Assembly (NCBI GenBank): GCA_024195265.1
Contig: JAJLRJ010000006.1
Coordinates: forward strand, 10,717,639-10,781,638
Reading direction: 5' to 3'
Origin: Dendrophyllia cribrosa
Taxonomy: Eukaryota; Cnidaria; Anthozoa; Scleractinia; Dendrophylliidae
Length of the DNA stretch: 64,000 nucleotides
Positions within the stretch are counted from its first letter, which is position 1. Every line of letters starts with the position of its first letter. A program made the translations under genes and the position numbers. Shown here in pieces: positions 40,401 through 45,289 of the stretch. A model generated the notes under the pieces. The model was given only the letters and a program-made list of their open reading frames with translations. It did not search any database and was not told the origin of the DNA.

Positions 40401-42818
40401 GCATTTGATATACATGTAAGTTTGCTGTATCACTAGAGTTAGAAGTTTTTTATGTTGTATACCGGTAGTTATTTCATGGACTGCACAGTTAATTCATGCA
40501 AATGTTGAAAAAGATCATTTGAAATAAATTTGCTGTATTACTCAGGGCGTAGCCAGGAATTTTTCGGAGGTACGCACAATCATTGTTTTCAAACACTCTC
40601 CCTACCTTCTCCTCCCACCCTCAAGTCCCAAATCTTTCTTTTTTTCCCGCTTTTTCAGGTACGCACGTGCGTACTTGCGTACAGGTAGCTACGCCCCTGT
40701 TACTAAGAGTTAAAAGTTTTCATGTTGTATAGTTATTTTATGGACTGCATGTTCACAAAAATAGGAGACAATTGTTTTCAATATTTGCTATAAATTAAAA
40801 AAAAATTTATTTAATTATGATATGTAATTCACTCAGCCAAGTAACATTTAAAAATATCTATTGTATGACTTGAAACGTTTGAAACCACCCTTGGTGCAGG
40901 AAAAAGTGGTCACTTAAGGGAGGTGGTCGCTTAAGAGAAAAATCAACTGAAGACAAACAGTATTTCACTGAGAAACAAAATGGTTATAAATTTACAAAGC
41001 GGTCGCTTATGGAAAGTGGTTGCCTAAGAGAGTGGTTGACTGTTAATGTTCAGTCTCATTCTTCAAATTCCTGATGGAAAATATATAACACTAACAACCA
41101 TACTGATTGGTAGAAACATTTAACGCCAAGAAGAAGCCATCAAACAAAGTACATCAGATGGGGAGAGGAGGGATGGAGTGTGAGCTCTCACTCCTCTGTT
41201 TACCTGAAGCTATACTATATTGCGCTCCTCCCCAGGCTGCTCCAAGGTTACCATCATCATCGTCATCATTATCACTGAGTGACAGACCACGAGACTGCTT
41301 CATGAAGTCTGCAACCTCTTTTTGGCTCACCCAGGTGGCATCGGAGCCAATAATTTCAAAAGTGCCCGTGTCATCACTGAAAGGATTGGGACGAGGTTTT
41401 TTGTCTTCCTCGTACCCCCAATCAAACTCCTCTTCACTGCAAATAGTTAACTGTTAATATCAACTACAGTCAAAAACCCTCAGAATCCAACCACCATGGG
41501 AATTTGAAAAAGTGGTCATAACTATATACAGTGTACAGGGCTGTCATTAATTTTGTAAGTTGCAGGCTGAAAATGGAAAGTAGGTGGCTTGGCACTCAAG
41601 CCCTGAAGGCTTCTTTGGCACTGACGCCAAGTTTTTTTTTCCTGGAGATTACACGCAAACCTAGGAACCACCTGTGAAAATGTTCCAGCCGCTACCCACA
41701 GACCTTCAATAACATCGAAAGAGATCGAGTAGCCCATAACTTCAGCAGCCGATGTTTAAAACTGTTGTAATACAGATTAATACATCTTTACTTTGCCTAA
41801 AAAATTAGAAAAGAATGTCTTCCAAGTAATTTCAATGGACTTTTTTATTACTGTAAGCTTTCTCTTCAACGGTAACAGTGAAATGAAACGAACGTAGACA
41901 GGATGGACAAGTAGCCGGCTGTTTTGGCCGGCTACCGGCCCTTAATGACAGCCCTGAGTGTAGCTGGTCAATTACAAAAGCTTTCAATCAGAAAGAGTTC
42001 TTTAAGGAGAATTTCAGTAAATGGGGTTTTGCGACTCGGGTGGTCGCTGATGAGAGATGGAGTGGTCACAAAAAGAGCTTCAACTACATTTTCTATTTAC
42101 AATTTAAAATATTTTGCTTATATACATGTACATTTAAGTCTGACTAGACAGATTTGGTCTAAAGTTTTGCAGAGAATGGATTAATTACGAAGGTATTCAT
42201 TTCTTGCTCCATTTACCTTATTTTCAAATGCAAATGCCAGGAATTAACTTTTGCATGCCAGCTTTAATATTCTTAAAGTTTCTTTGCTCTTTCTAATTAA
42301 TGCATTTTTCAACTTGAAAACAGGGAATAACATGAAATGCAGCATGCCATGAGTTGACAAGACAACAGGAATGTAGCTAAGAGCCGGCTGCCGGCTAATT
42401 TCACCAGCTGACAGAGTCTAACTTATCACCGGCTGAAATTTCGCTAGAAAACAAAGACTTGGGGTGATTTTGAAGGTGCACAAGCCAGAAAAACTGGCTG
42501 AACTTGTTAAGGAGCCTGCTAAGTTTTTTCTTAGCTACACCCCTGAGACAAAGTAAGAAGAAAAGCCAAAGTGTTTATATACAGTTGTATGAGAAGTTGT
42601 CCTGCCTGCCAGGGTTGTCCTTACATGTATACCTGCTCAGACAAATATAACTCGTCCCAGAAATGTGTCTCCGCCCCCATACAGTGTACATGAATTTGCA
42701 ATCCTTATATATACATAAGCGGTTGGTTGAATTGTTCAAAGATTATATGTGACAAGTAAGCTCACCCAGGGTAGCTCGAGGGATTAGGGTTGTCTCTGGT
42801 ACCCAAGACCACTTCCAT
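247..42818 (-). CDS. VIPAS39: VIPAS39/SPE-39-like protein, 18 coding exons
   Basis: In animals this protein binds VPS33B and acts in endosome-to-lysosome and apical membrane traffic. I assembled it from 18 exons, all with GT-AG borders and continuous phase: 42766-42818, 41204-41436, 39587-39757, 36021-36227, 35249-35331, 35064-35132, 33526-33618, 33200-33233, 32738-32858, 32350-32377, 25124-25197, 24691-24781, 10298-10432, 9785-9826, 8390-8479, 2338-2439, 2197-2286 and 247-351. These total 1821 nt (607 codons); human VIPAS39 has about 493 residues. The N-terminus is acidic (DNDDDDDG), followed by a Ser/Pro/Arg-rich linker. The rest matches the helical Vps16 C-terminal-like region, with recognisable blocks YKSLQDKLNLL, KKHDGNAITA, SDKQYEWTALSARAKL, SLATKLKCH and MKDRQQLEKYRS. 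The family's last few residues (around QIRWK) are missing, so a short final exon is expected below 247 or outside the window. Identification is from remembered family sequence, not a search. Confidence 0.93.
627..1506. mobile_element. TA-flanked MITE-like element, ACAGTCAACTC termini
   Basis: The ends are inverted repeats starting TACAGTCAACTCT with a following CGACCAC motif. TA sits at both edges, as expected for TA-duplicating elements. The body holds the 'agtggtcgctt' motif several times. A partial relative lies at about 40880-41043. No transposase is visible. Confidence 0.7.
1833..2010 (-). mobile_element. tRNA-derived SINE head plus 19-bp minisatellite
   Basis: On the minus strand 1836-1905 has a box A-like GTGGTTAGTGC and box B-like GGTTTGAGCC. 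The arm between them resembles tRNA-Glu(UUC) with one stem mismatch. It is joined to about six copies of a 19-bp CCACCGCGTCTC-type repeat at 1905-2005. It has decayed and is not a functional tRNA. Confidence 0.6.
2197..2286 (-). CDS. VIPAS39: VIPAS39 coding exon 17
   Basis: 90 nt, phase 0 on both sides, encoding VLNTYLKLIDDQNERVSLAT and KLKCHSMAIE. It is a very strong match to the C-terminal LATKFKCH block. Splice sites are TTGCAG and GTAAGG. Confidence 0.95.
2338..2439 (-). CDS. VIPAS39: VIPAS39 coding exon 16
   Basis: 102 nt, phase 0 on both sides, encoding CIGKGLKKAGHTPKHLEMEE then VQVHFKGSLPEAKS. It is less conserved than other exons. The acceptor GATAG follows a pyrimidine tract and directly follows in-frame stops, which fixes the start. 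Confidence 0.72.
2807..3120. repeat. 19-bp minisatellite, about 16 copies
   Basis: The unit CCTTCCTATCTCCGTGGTC is repeated nearly perfectly. Because 19 is not a multiple of three and the unit has no stop, all three plus frames stay open and translate to the same LRGPF/ISVVPS motif. These are not genes. Confidence 0.95.
3148..3661. mobile_element. TA-flanked MITE, TACAGTGGAACC termini
   Basis: Inverted ends TACAGTGGAACCCCGATATA and TATATCAGGGTTCCACTGTA bound 514 bp. 'GATATAACGAT' recurs internally. TA at each edge and the ends suggest a non-autonomous Tc1/mariner or pogo relative (inference). Confidence 0.8.
4089..4280 (+). mobile_element. Copy of the 'gattgg' MITE family
   Basis: Ends are TAGAGCGTTTACAATTGAG and ACTTGAAAACTGCTCCA, with an internal GATTGGCCAGAGTGATTAC. 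The family recurs at 9290-9480 (decayed), 10606-10891, 23703-24633 (split), 24878-25115 and 49631-49887. Confidence 0.8.
4429..8376. repeat. Giant 4-kb inverted repeat (foldback) in VIPAS39 intron 15
   Basis: The arm starting TTAAGTGGCTGTCCGC at 4429 is repeated in reverse from 8376. The match continues for about 1.6 kb per arm, with scattered substitutions and a 30-bp insertion near 7783. The loop is the 6062-6667 element. Short reading frames inside (5464-5736 plus, 7051-7329 minus) are the same sequence read from each arm. Arm divergence argues against an assembly fold-over. No target duplication was found. Confidence 0.9.
6062..6667. mobile_element. Foldback MITE at the palindrome centre
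   Basis: Long inverted ends begin TACAATTAACTCCCGCC and TACAGTCAACTCCCGCC (TA-flanked), sharing the ACAGTCAACTC terminus of 627-1506. The right arm carries about six copies of a 17-bp CTAGGTGTCCGTA-type repeat (6541-6640) that the left arm lacks. Confidence 0.8.
8390..8479 (-). CDS. VIPAS39: VIPAS39 coding exon 15
   Basis: 90 nt encoding LSDKQYEWTALSARAKLKQW and GLEQMFIAK, a strong family match. The giant palindrome begins only 13 bp past this exon, just inside the donor GTATGT. Confidence 0.94.
8767..8890. repeat. 17-bp minisatellite GGCGCTTATTGGGAGAG
   Basis: About seven copies of a GGCGCTTATTGGGAG unit. Related GGGCGCTCATTGG traces at about 9070 suggest it lies inside an older decayed element. 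Confidence 0.85.
9290..9480 (+). mobile_element. Decayed copy of the 'gattgg' MITE family
   Basis: It retains ACCAAAATCAATCGTGACC, the GCGCC-like core and GACCAGAGCGGTTACTTAC, but the terminal repeats are eroded. It lies in VIPAS39 intron 14. Confidence 0.55.
9506..9674. mobile_element. 169-bp palindromic MITE
   Basis: The arms begin CAATAGACAATATTCGTATT and CAATAGACAATATCCGTATT and match for about 70 bp around a 30-bp AT-rich loop. No coding content. Confidence 0.8.
9785..9826 (-). CDS. VIPAS39: VIPAS39 coding exon 14
   Basis: 42 nt encoding NIYTSPLAIRAKFK, matching the family's SSPVNLKKTFK-like block. Splice sites are CTGCAG and GTGTGT. Confidence 0.9.
10065..10200. repeat. Degenerate tandem repeat, CATGTTTTCCCGCGCTTGG-like
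   Basis: About four diverged units of a 30-35-bp sequence containing TTTTCCCGCGCTTGGCA, in VIPAS39 intron 13. Confidence 0.6.
10298..10432 (-). CDS. VIPAS39: VIPAS39 coding exon 13
   Basis: 135 nt, phase 0 on both sides. It encodes DEDSRAEVARKNQLMVAHPR and VTLYYCCRYHFGEPE. An internal GTAAGA could pass for a donor, but reading through gives the better family alignment. Confidence 0.92.
10606..10891 (-). mobile_element. Best-preserved copy of the 'gattgg' MITE family
   Basis: Terminal inverted repeats TAGAGCAGTTTTCAATTGAG and the mirrored CAATTGAAAACTGCTCTA bound about 286 bp. The inside has several CCAATCA/GATTGG motifs and a GGCGCC centre. It is useful as the local family reference. Confidence 0.88.
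10932..11734. repeat. 33-bp satellite array, about 24 copies
   Basis: The unit is AATAAACCGCATATTTAC followed by ATGGTTTATCGGTGC. Unit variants are single substitutions (AAACCG/ATACCG, TTTACA/TTTGCA). 33 is a multiple of three and the unit lacks stops in several frames, so long 11-residue-repeat frames appear on both strands. Codon-blind variation and the lack of splice context make coding unlikely. GGTTTAT and ATAAACC form a short dyad between neighbouring units. Confidence 0.95.
13407..13860. mobile_element. Poly(G)/poly(C)-bounded element, CTAGAC-rich
   Basis: It starts with a run of about 29 G and ends with a run of about 10 C. Both sides carry a GTGCCGCT motif in inverted orientation, and the body repeats CCCTATNCTAGAC. 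It is nested inside the 12919-14872 palindrome. The long homopolymer may be mis-sized in the assembly. Confidence 0.6.
13911..14334 (-). pseudogene. Captured exon-like fragment, frameshifted, family unknown
   Basis: From an ATG at 14334 the frame reads MASEDAREELTQMVRECDRN, then LFTRTRDLIANSARSASRE. One frameshift near 14170 moves it into a Ser/Pro/Ala-rich stretch (PSPSSTSSATVSTPGF), then SNTQHPWRFKKKSSVRQEF and a stop at 13911. Composition and continuity look like former protein-coding sequence. I do not recognise the family. Its first codons are also present in the opposite arm at about 13373-13399. Confidence 0.55.
15294..16149. mobile_element. Non-autonomous hAT-like element, 6-bp TSD
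   Basis: Ends CAGGGCGTAACATGTC and GACATGTTACACCCTG are inverted. ATATCA flanks both sides as a 6-bp duplication. The body is rich in TCGATNNTTGTCGAT near the ends. No transposase reading frame is present. Confidence 0.78.
16600..16685. repeat. Short duplication around a poly(C) tract
   Basis: AATGGCTCTGTCAATTCCAAG occurs twice (one difference) on either side of a run of about 18 C. Confidence 0.7.
19930..20022. repeat. Long hairpin with GC-rich loop
   Basis: Arms AGTGTTTTATCAAGTTTAAA and its mirror flank a GAGCGCGAAGCGC loop. The stem is about 40 bp with few mismatches. Confidence 0.8.
21357..22616. mobile_element. 1.26-kb non-autonomous element with 65-bp TIRs
   Basis: Inverted ends begin GAAGGGGTCGGGGCATATCC and GAAGGGCTCGGGGCATATCC and match for about 65 bp. 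AAAT lies directly outside each end (possible 4-bp target duplication). The interior is unusually CpG-rich for the region, and its short reading frames match nothing I know. Confidence 0.75.
23252..23337. repeat. Long hairpin
   Basis: AGTTGTGTAATACGG and its inverse CCGTATTACACAACT flank a short loop, giving an imperfect stem of about 38 bp. Confidence 0.8.
23590..23615. repeat. (AAT)n microsatellite
   Basis: About eight AAT units. Confidence 0.95.
23703..24633 (-). mobile_element. 'gattgg' MITE copy split by a SINE cluster
   Basis: The left half (23703-23805) and right half (24549-24633) together form one family copy. The 14-bp TTCAATGGAAAGTA is duplicated at the break, which dates the SINE cluster as younger. 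Confidence 0.82.
23806..24548. mobile_element. tRNA-derived SINE trimer with 14-bp target duplication
   Basis: Three copies of one SINE lie together: two minus (tRNA-like heads at 23969-24042 and truncated 24268-24324) and one plus (head 24351-24424). The head folds as a 74-nt tRNA with paired acceptor GGCCTTG/CGAGGTC, box A TGGCTCAAGCGG and box B GGTTCGAATCC. The anticodon arm has an odd 8-nt loop, so it is not a working tRNA, though it resembles tRNA-Arg(UCU). The tail runs from CTTTCCCTCGTGTGGTCCCT to ACATTTATTTGTA. Confidence 0.88.
24691..24781 (-). CDS. VIPAS39: VIPAS39 coding exon 12
   Basis: 91 nt encoding HHFEGYPQLAEQTNYLKEY then IELLEQQLQIE. It aligns with the family's segment ending LLERQIIIE. 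The intron that follows is 14.3 kb. Confidence 0.92.
24878..25115 (+). mobile_element. 'gattgg' MITE copy adjoining the exon 11 donor
   Basis: It retains GACTGGCTAAAAAAA, CAATCGTGACTCGC, the GGCGCCGGC core and GATTGGCCACAGTGATAC. Its end lies within about 10 bp of the VIPAS39 exon 11 splice donor. Confidence 0.75.
25124..25197 (-). CDS. VIPAS39: VIPAS39 coding exon 11
   Basis: 74 nt encoding MLQFNQAVKSKDPGVRLTK and KYIL. The donor GTAATT lies about 10 bp from the edge of an interspersed MITE copy (24878-25115). Confidence 0.9.
27228..27420. mobile_element. 193-bp MITE with 8-bp TSD and paralogous empty site
   Basis: Inverted ends contain TATGTCCAGAAATGCAGG, and AGTTGTCC is duplicated on both sides. 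The same place in unit 2 (about 29900) lacks the insert, which supports mobility. Confidence 0.82.
27662..28090. repeat. 42-43-bp satellite, about 10 copies
   Basis: The unit is GGACACTTTGTGATGCCAGT then CATGGAGTAGCGTGCACCCCC. The second array is at 30143-30700. Confidence 0.93.
30143..30700. repeat. 42-43-bp satellite, about 13 copies
   Basis: Same unit as 27662-28090, expanded independently at the end of duplication unit 2. Length varies mainly in the run of C. Confidence 0.93.
30815..31248. mobile_element. hAT-like MITE, 6-bp TSD
   Basis: Ends CAGTGCTGTAAATAAC and ATTATTTCCAGCACTG are inverted. CTAAAG is duplicated exactly at both sides. ATGTCCGACCAA recurs internally on both sides. Confidence 0.82.
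31489..31811. mobile_element. Foldback MITE, AGCCTGTTCCAGGCGTTCAG ends
   Basis: Arms starting TAGCCTGTTCCAGGCGTTC are mirrored at the two ends for about 44 bp, and a second inner mirrored pair surrounds GTTGGGGAAGGCGCGAA. The reading frames here are by-products. Confidence 0.85.
31810..32185. repeat. 106-bp tandem repeat, about 3.5 copies
   Basis: Copies start at 31810, 31916, 32022 and 32128 with AATGAAAGCTA(C/T)T. The last is truncated and more diverged. It abuts the foldback MITE. Confidence 0.93.
32350..32377 (-). CDS. VIPAS39: VIPAS39 coding exon 10
   Basis: A 28-nt micro-exon encoding SVGEYEKAA, which joins ELYR from exon 9 to MLQFNQAV in exon 11 in phase. Splice sites are CAG and GTGAGT. 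Confidence 0.88.
32738..32858 (-). CDS. VIPAS39: VIPAS39 coding exon 9
   Basis: 121 nt encoding DPIGVLHDELRTRPKAVCHL and then CKYLSQHFDHAELTELY. The acceptor is ambiguous: an in-frame alternative (ATTAG) would move the 5' end to 32882 and add eight residues. The shorter form aligns better with the family. Confidence 0.9.
33200..33233 (-). CDS. VIPAS39: VIPAS39 coding exon 8
   Basis: A 34-nt micro-exon encoding AVLFLRKTVKQ, which continues the conserved helix directly after exon 7. Splice sites are TTGTAG and GTAAGT. Confidence 0.9.
33526..33618 (-). CDS. VIPAS39: VIPAS39 coding exon 7, diagnostic block
   Basis: 93 nt, phase 0 on both sides. It encodes YKSLQDKLNLLDCAI and KKHDGNAITA, among the closest matches to vertebrate VIPAS39 in the window. 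Splice sites are TTAG and GTAAGT. Confidence 0.95.
34338..34702 (+). mobile_element. 3' end of a CR1/L2-type LINE
   Basis: 34363-34494 encodes RAFSVAVPTLWNALPEHIRN, then LFKRTIKTYLF and a stop, the hallmark end of CR1/L2-like reverse transcriptase ORFs. A short 3'UTR follows with GCGCTTTTGATC, AAGCGCAATATAAATT and an (ATT)n tail. It is 5'-truncated, in VIPAS39 intron 6. Confidence 0.85.
34703..34972 (-). mobile_element. Degenerate retroelement fragment
   Basis: Across frameshifts the minus strand retains VVIG, then IQKTVLLGTARILRRVL, which resembles a C-terminal stretch common in LINE-like polyproteins. It is bordered by (ATT)n. The class assignment is uncertain. Confidence 0.5.
35064..35132 (-). 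CDS. VIPAS39: VIPAS39 coding exon 6
   Basis: 69 nt, phase 0 on both sides, encoding TARKAKDAVPSVQETVKK. Splice sites are TTAAG and GTAGGC. It is less conserved than its neighbours and is placed by phase and order. Confidence 0.78.
35249..35331 (-). CDS. VIPAS39: VIPAS39 coding exon 5
   Basis: 83 nt, phase 1 in and 0 out. It encodes ISNTPQVSVTEYNKLQVEI, a coiled-coil-prone start of the conserved region. Splice sites are CTGCAG and GTAAGT. Confidence 0.88.
36021..36227 (-). CDS. VIPAS39: VIPAS39 coding exon 4, Ser-rich linker
   Basis: 207 nt, phase 1 in and 1 out. It encodes a Pro/Ser/Thr-rich linker (TPPTRPPMPTT and SSSYSSSSYSHV), which corresponds to the disordered Ser-rich region before the helical domain. 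The donor is GTAAAT. Confidence 0.85.
36503..37374 (+). pseudogene. Harbinger DDE nuclease, internally deleted
   Basis: The first frame (36503-37102) runs from MSFQDVRDALICSY to a CFGFIDGTVRQISRPG block that holds the first catalytic Asp of Harbinger nucleases, and stops right after HKRVH. The second frame (37099-37374) resumes near the C-terminus with MRAFNTAMSEVRVSVEWLFG, then KFIDYKKNLKLG. The expected middle, which would hold the second catalytic Asp, is missing, so it should be catalytically dead. The loss looks like a clean internal deletion around 37100. Confidence 0.87.
37567..39165 (-). CDS. Harbinger-associated Myb/SANT-like protein, four exons
   Basis: In Harbinger elements this partner binds the transposon ends and helps bring the nuclease into the nucleus. 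Exons are 39143-39165 (MEPSSSS), 38893-38931, 38416-38761 and 37567-37935. All junctions are GT-AG with matching phase, giving about 258 residues. The SANT-like part starts FRWTSQKDLLLLREVRL and continues KTAGQKWKEVAENINS. After an acidic linker, exon 4 has a basic RSRKRRRGSD patch and a Gln-rich coiled coil (QQQLQMQQQQMQQMQ), then a stop. No break was seen, unlike in the nuclease across the element. Expression is unknown. Confidence 0.82.
39587..39757 (-). CDS. VIPAS39: VIPAS39 coding exon 3, with in-frame 21-bp repeat
   Basis: 171 nt, phase 1 in and 1 out. It starts with about four copies of a 7-residue RSDSGK(S/P) repeat and ends RQPTNKKSSTTFE. Every repeat copy contains ACTCAG|GG, the same sequence as the acceptor itself. 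Confidence 0.82.
39687..39762 (-). repeat. 21-bp in-frame repeat overlapping a splice acceptor
   Basis: About four copies of a 21-bp CTCAGACTCAGGGAAG-type unit at the 5' edge of VIPAS39 exon 3. Each contains an AG|GG that could act as an acceptor. Confidence 0.85.
39958..40160. repeat. C-rich low-complexity stretch, possible MITE
   Basis: A run of about 25 C at 39997-40025 and a CCCCCT repeat at about 40095-40120 lie between loosely mirrored edges AAATTATCCATACCCC and GGGGGATCAATGGATATTT. The element status is tentative. Confidence 0.45.
40383..40755. repeat. 114-bp tandem duplication carrying a hAT-like insert
   Basis: TGCAAATGTTGAAAAAGA starts at 40383 and again at 40497. The second copy is interrupted by 40543-40699, whose inverted ends are CAGGGCGTAGCC and GCTACGCCCCTG. 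TTACT is repeated at the edges, and the first copy shows the uninterrupted site. Confidence 0.8.
40880..41043. mobile_element. Partial copy related to 627-1506
   Basis: It shares GGTGCAGGAAAAAGTGGT, GGTGGTCGCTTAAGAGAAAA and an AGTGGTTGACTG end with the element at 627-1506. It lacks an intact left terminus. Confidence 0.65.
41204..41436 (-). CDS. VIPAS39: VIPAS39 coding exon 2
   Basis: 233 nt, phase 2 in and phase 1 out. It encodes EEEFDWGYEEDKK, SDATWVSQKEVADF and an acidic DNDDDDDGN block, like the acidic N-terminus of vertebrate VIPAS39. It has a TGCAG acceptor and a GTAAAC donor. Confidence 0.88.
41536..41956. mobile_element. hAT-like MITE, 6-bp TSD
   Basis: Ends CAGGGCTGTCATTAA and TTAATGACAGCCCTG are perfect inverted repeats, and AGTGTA is duplicated on both sides. 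It lies in VIPAS39 intron 1. A GCCGGCTAC-rich right part resembles sequence near 42380-42540. Confidence 0.85.
42766..42818 (-). CDS. VIPAS39: VIPAS39 coding exon 1
   Basis: It begins MEVVLGTRDNPNPSSYP and ends in donor GTGAGC, leaving phase 2. No earlier in-frame coding is visible. A CAG acceptor about 12 bp before the ATG, and an AAAG|gtgagc donor at about 43198, suggest an upstream 5'UTR exon. Confidence 0.8.
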
Positions 42819-43197
42819 GGCGCCTTATTACTGCTTCAAACTTGGTGTGAAATCGATTTCACTTCACACCCAACTCAAAACTGCATGTTCTTTTAATCAG
42901 GTGATTTGATAGATTCGAAACAGACACTAATAACTACAAATAATGCTGATATAAGCTTCATTTGACCTTACACAGGTCTGCAATTAATTAAGCTTTTTAA
43001 AATACAAGCTTAATAACTGACTAGGAACATCTGACAGTTGTTGCTGCATGTCAATTTGTTGTTTGATTTTTAAATTTTCTCGGACGAAAATGTAAAGTTA
43101 CTCGTTAACTTAAATCTGTATTTAAGTTGAAGTAATTCGATAAGTTAACTCTGCATTAAAGGAAACGTTCTAATACAATAACAAGAAGGTTCGCTCA

Positions 43198-43250
43198 CCT
43201 TTGAGTCAACTGCCTAAAGCTGACTCCTTGCCGAGACTTCAAGAAAACAT
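43198..43250 (-). other. Possible 5'UTR exon of VIPAS39
   Basis: On the minus strand a sequence ending in CAAAG is followed by donor gtgagcg at 43197. It lies about 370 bp upstream of a CAG acceptor that sits about 12 bp before the VIPAS39 ATG. The 5' end is a guess, and no promoter motif was recognised. Confidence 0.35.
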
Positions 43251-43491
43251 TTAATAAGAGTTTAGATTAATAAACAGGATACACAGCATCATCCTTCTTT
43301 ATATCTAAAGAATCTAAAAATCGATGTGTGAATTTTCATTGATTGTATTGAATAAAAACACCATGAAGAATCGCTTACCACCATTTTACTTGAGCACTTC
43401 CTTAATGCCAGTGAACTACTCTGTGTAACTTGGAACAGAGTGTACCACTAGTTCCCAGGTCCCCTCGATTTAATGTACCAGGTAAAAAAAC

Positions 43492-43640
43492 GTTTCCGAG
43501 TTGCCTTTAGCCTCTCAATCAAAGCGAGGCTAAGTGCGAAAATATAAAGTTTTATTTGCATGTGAATGAAAACTTATTTTCATATGAAAGGTTTCGCGTA
43601 GCTTTGCTTCGATAGAGAGGCTAAAGGCAACACGGAAATG
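43492..43640. mobile_element. 149-bp MITE upstream of VIPAS39
   Basis: Inverted ends TTTCCGAGTTGCCTTTAGCC and TTTCCGTGTTGCCTTTAGCC. It sits about 0.7 kb upstream of the VIPAS39 ATG, so it could touch the promoter region. Confidence 0.8.
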
Positions 43641-44391
43641 GCCTATTTCGGCCTTTGTCTCATGAACAGCGCTAGCTAGCTCTTCGTCAGAGTCATGGTG
43701 AGTCCGCTCCCGCAAAATAGTGAACGTTGGACACCAACACCAGTGTTAAAGAAAACTTTGAATGGCTACTATTACTAGCGATGCACATGGTTGGCAACAA
43801 GGTTCAGTGAGCAGAAGGGGAACATTACAAGCAAAAACCTGACTAACCAGTTGGCTAACCAGTTCATACTCCTACACATGGACTTACTAAAGGGAGACAA
43901 TAGCTGAGAGCTCTTACGCTGTCATGGGTAAAGTTCGCCGAGAGTTAAGAGGGCGAGCGACGACTGACACTTCAGAGTACCTTATTTCAATTTCATAAAG
44001 AATAAACCCCTCTTATAGACTACAAAGTATCGGTTTTTATAGCTCGCGGGGGAGGCGCAAAGCACCGATTCTCGCGCTCCCCAGTATAACTCTTAATATA
44101 TTCAGTCACTCCAGCTCTCTTCGGCCGCTGCAGCTTTCACCGCTATTTTCAGAGGATTCGCCCAAAAATACGGACTGTTTTGCAGTCTTCACCTTTTAGG
44201 GAAAACTAACATACATTACAACATCAAGCCACGCCCACGGGCTTCTTTTGAATTTACATTCATCATTCATGCCGGGGAATCTCGCCCCTCCCCCCTTTCC
44301 GACACCCATCAGGAGCTATTACGCAGCTTTGTAGAAAAAATATTTTTAGTGATGACAAATAAAAACTTTAAACAGTGATTTTTCTCTTTAA

Positions 44392-44397
44392 TTTATT
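44392..44397 (-). terminator. Likely poly(A) signal of G1
   Basis: AATAAA on the minus strand about 155 bp past the G1 stop. The surrounding CTCTTTAATTTAT context is conserved after G2 and G4, although in G4 the hexamer reads GATAAA. Confidence 0.6.
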
Positions 44398-44565
44398 ACT
44401 CACGTAGTTACATTTTACATGTCTAAACGATTTTGCTTTTTTTGAAGCTTTTCCTAGCTACAGGACAGGCTAGAACAGCTAATTAAAGGAGACAGTACAA
44501 CCAAAGCAGTTTACGTTGCTAACGATAACGGCGATGGTAGTGATCACGCTCTAGAATATGAAACG

Positions 44566-45160
44566 GGTAAAATTGAAAGGGGGTCTGGGCGTGGTGAAAG
44601 GGGCTCTGGGCGTGGTGAAAGGGGCTCTACTAAAACGGGGTATAGTAAAGCTGGGTGTACTGAAAGGGGCTCTGCTAAAAGAGGGTCTAGTAAAGCTTGG
44701 TGTACTGAAAGCCGGTCTGCTAAAAGGCGGTCTAGTAAAGCTGGGGGTACTGAAAGGGGGTCTGGTGAAAGGCGGTCTAGTGAAACGGGGTGTAGTGAAA
44801 GGGGGTCTAGTGAAACGGGGTGTAGTGAAAGGGGGTCTGGTGAAACGGGGTGTAGTGAATGGGGGTCTGGTGAAACGGGGTGTAGTGAAAGGGGGTCTGG
44901 TGAATCGGGGTGTAGTGAAAGGGGGTCTGGTGAAACGGGGTGTAGTGAAAGGAGGTCTAGTGAAACGGGGTGTAGTGAAAGGCGGTCTAGTAAAACGGGG
45001 TGTAGTGAAAGGCGGTCTAGTAAAACGGGGTGTAGTGAAAGGGGGTCTGGTGAAACGGGGTGTAGTGAAAGGGGGTCTGGTAAAAGGTGGTCTAGTAAAA
45101 CGAGGTGTAGTGAAACGGGGTCTGGTGAAACGGGGTGTCGTGAAACGAGGTCTGCTTGTA
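44566..45160 (-). repeat. 30-bp intragenic repeat of G1 exon 2
   Basis: A 30-bp unit (two pentapeptides, such as RPPFT-TPRFT) repeats about 12-15 times. A second variant (SRAPF-STPSF) dominates near the stop. Copies are homogenised, unlike the flanks. The plus strand is also open but is a shadow. Confidence 0.9.
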
Positions 45161-45289
45161 GTACGCCTGGGTCTGCGTGTAGTAGGCCTGGGTCTGAATG
45201 GAGTGGGCTTGGGCCTTGTTTTGCAGTTGTAGAACAAGTAAAGCCAGTTTCCGATCACAACATAACCCGATTGGTTGATTACAATCCAT

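Noticed and set aside
44558..45232. Plus-strand frame of 224 codons (KGGLVKRGVVKG repeats), also at 61636-62109
   Set aside because: Antisense shadow of the Pro/Phe/Thr repeat in G1 and G4; the minus strand has the signal peptide, splice sites and paralogues.
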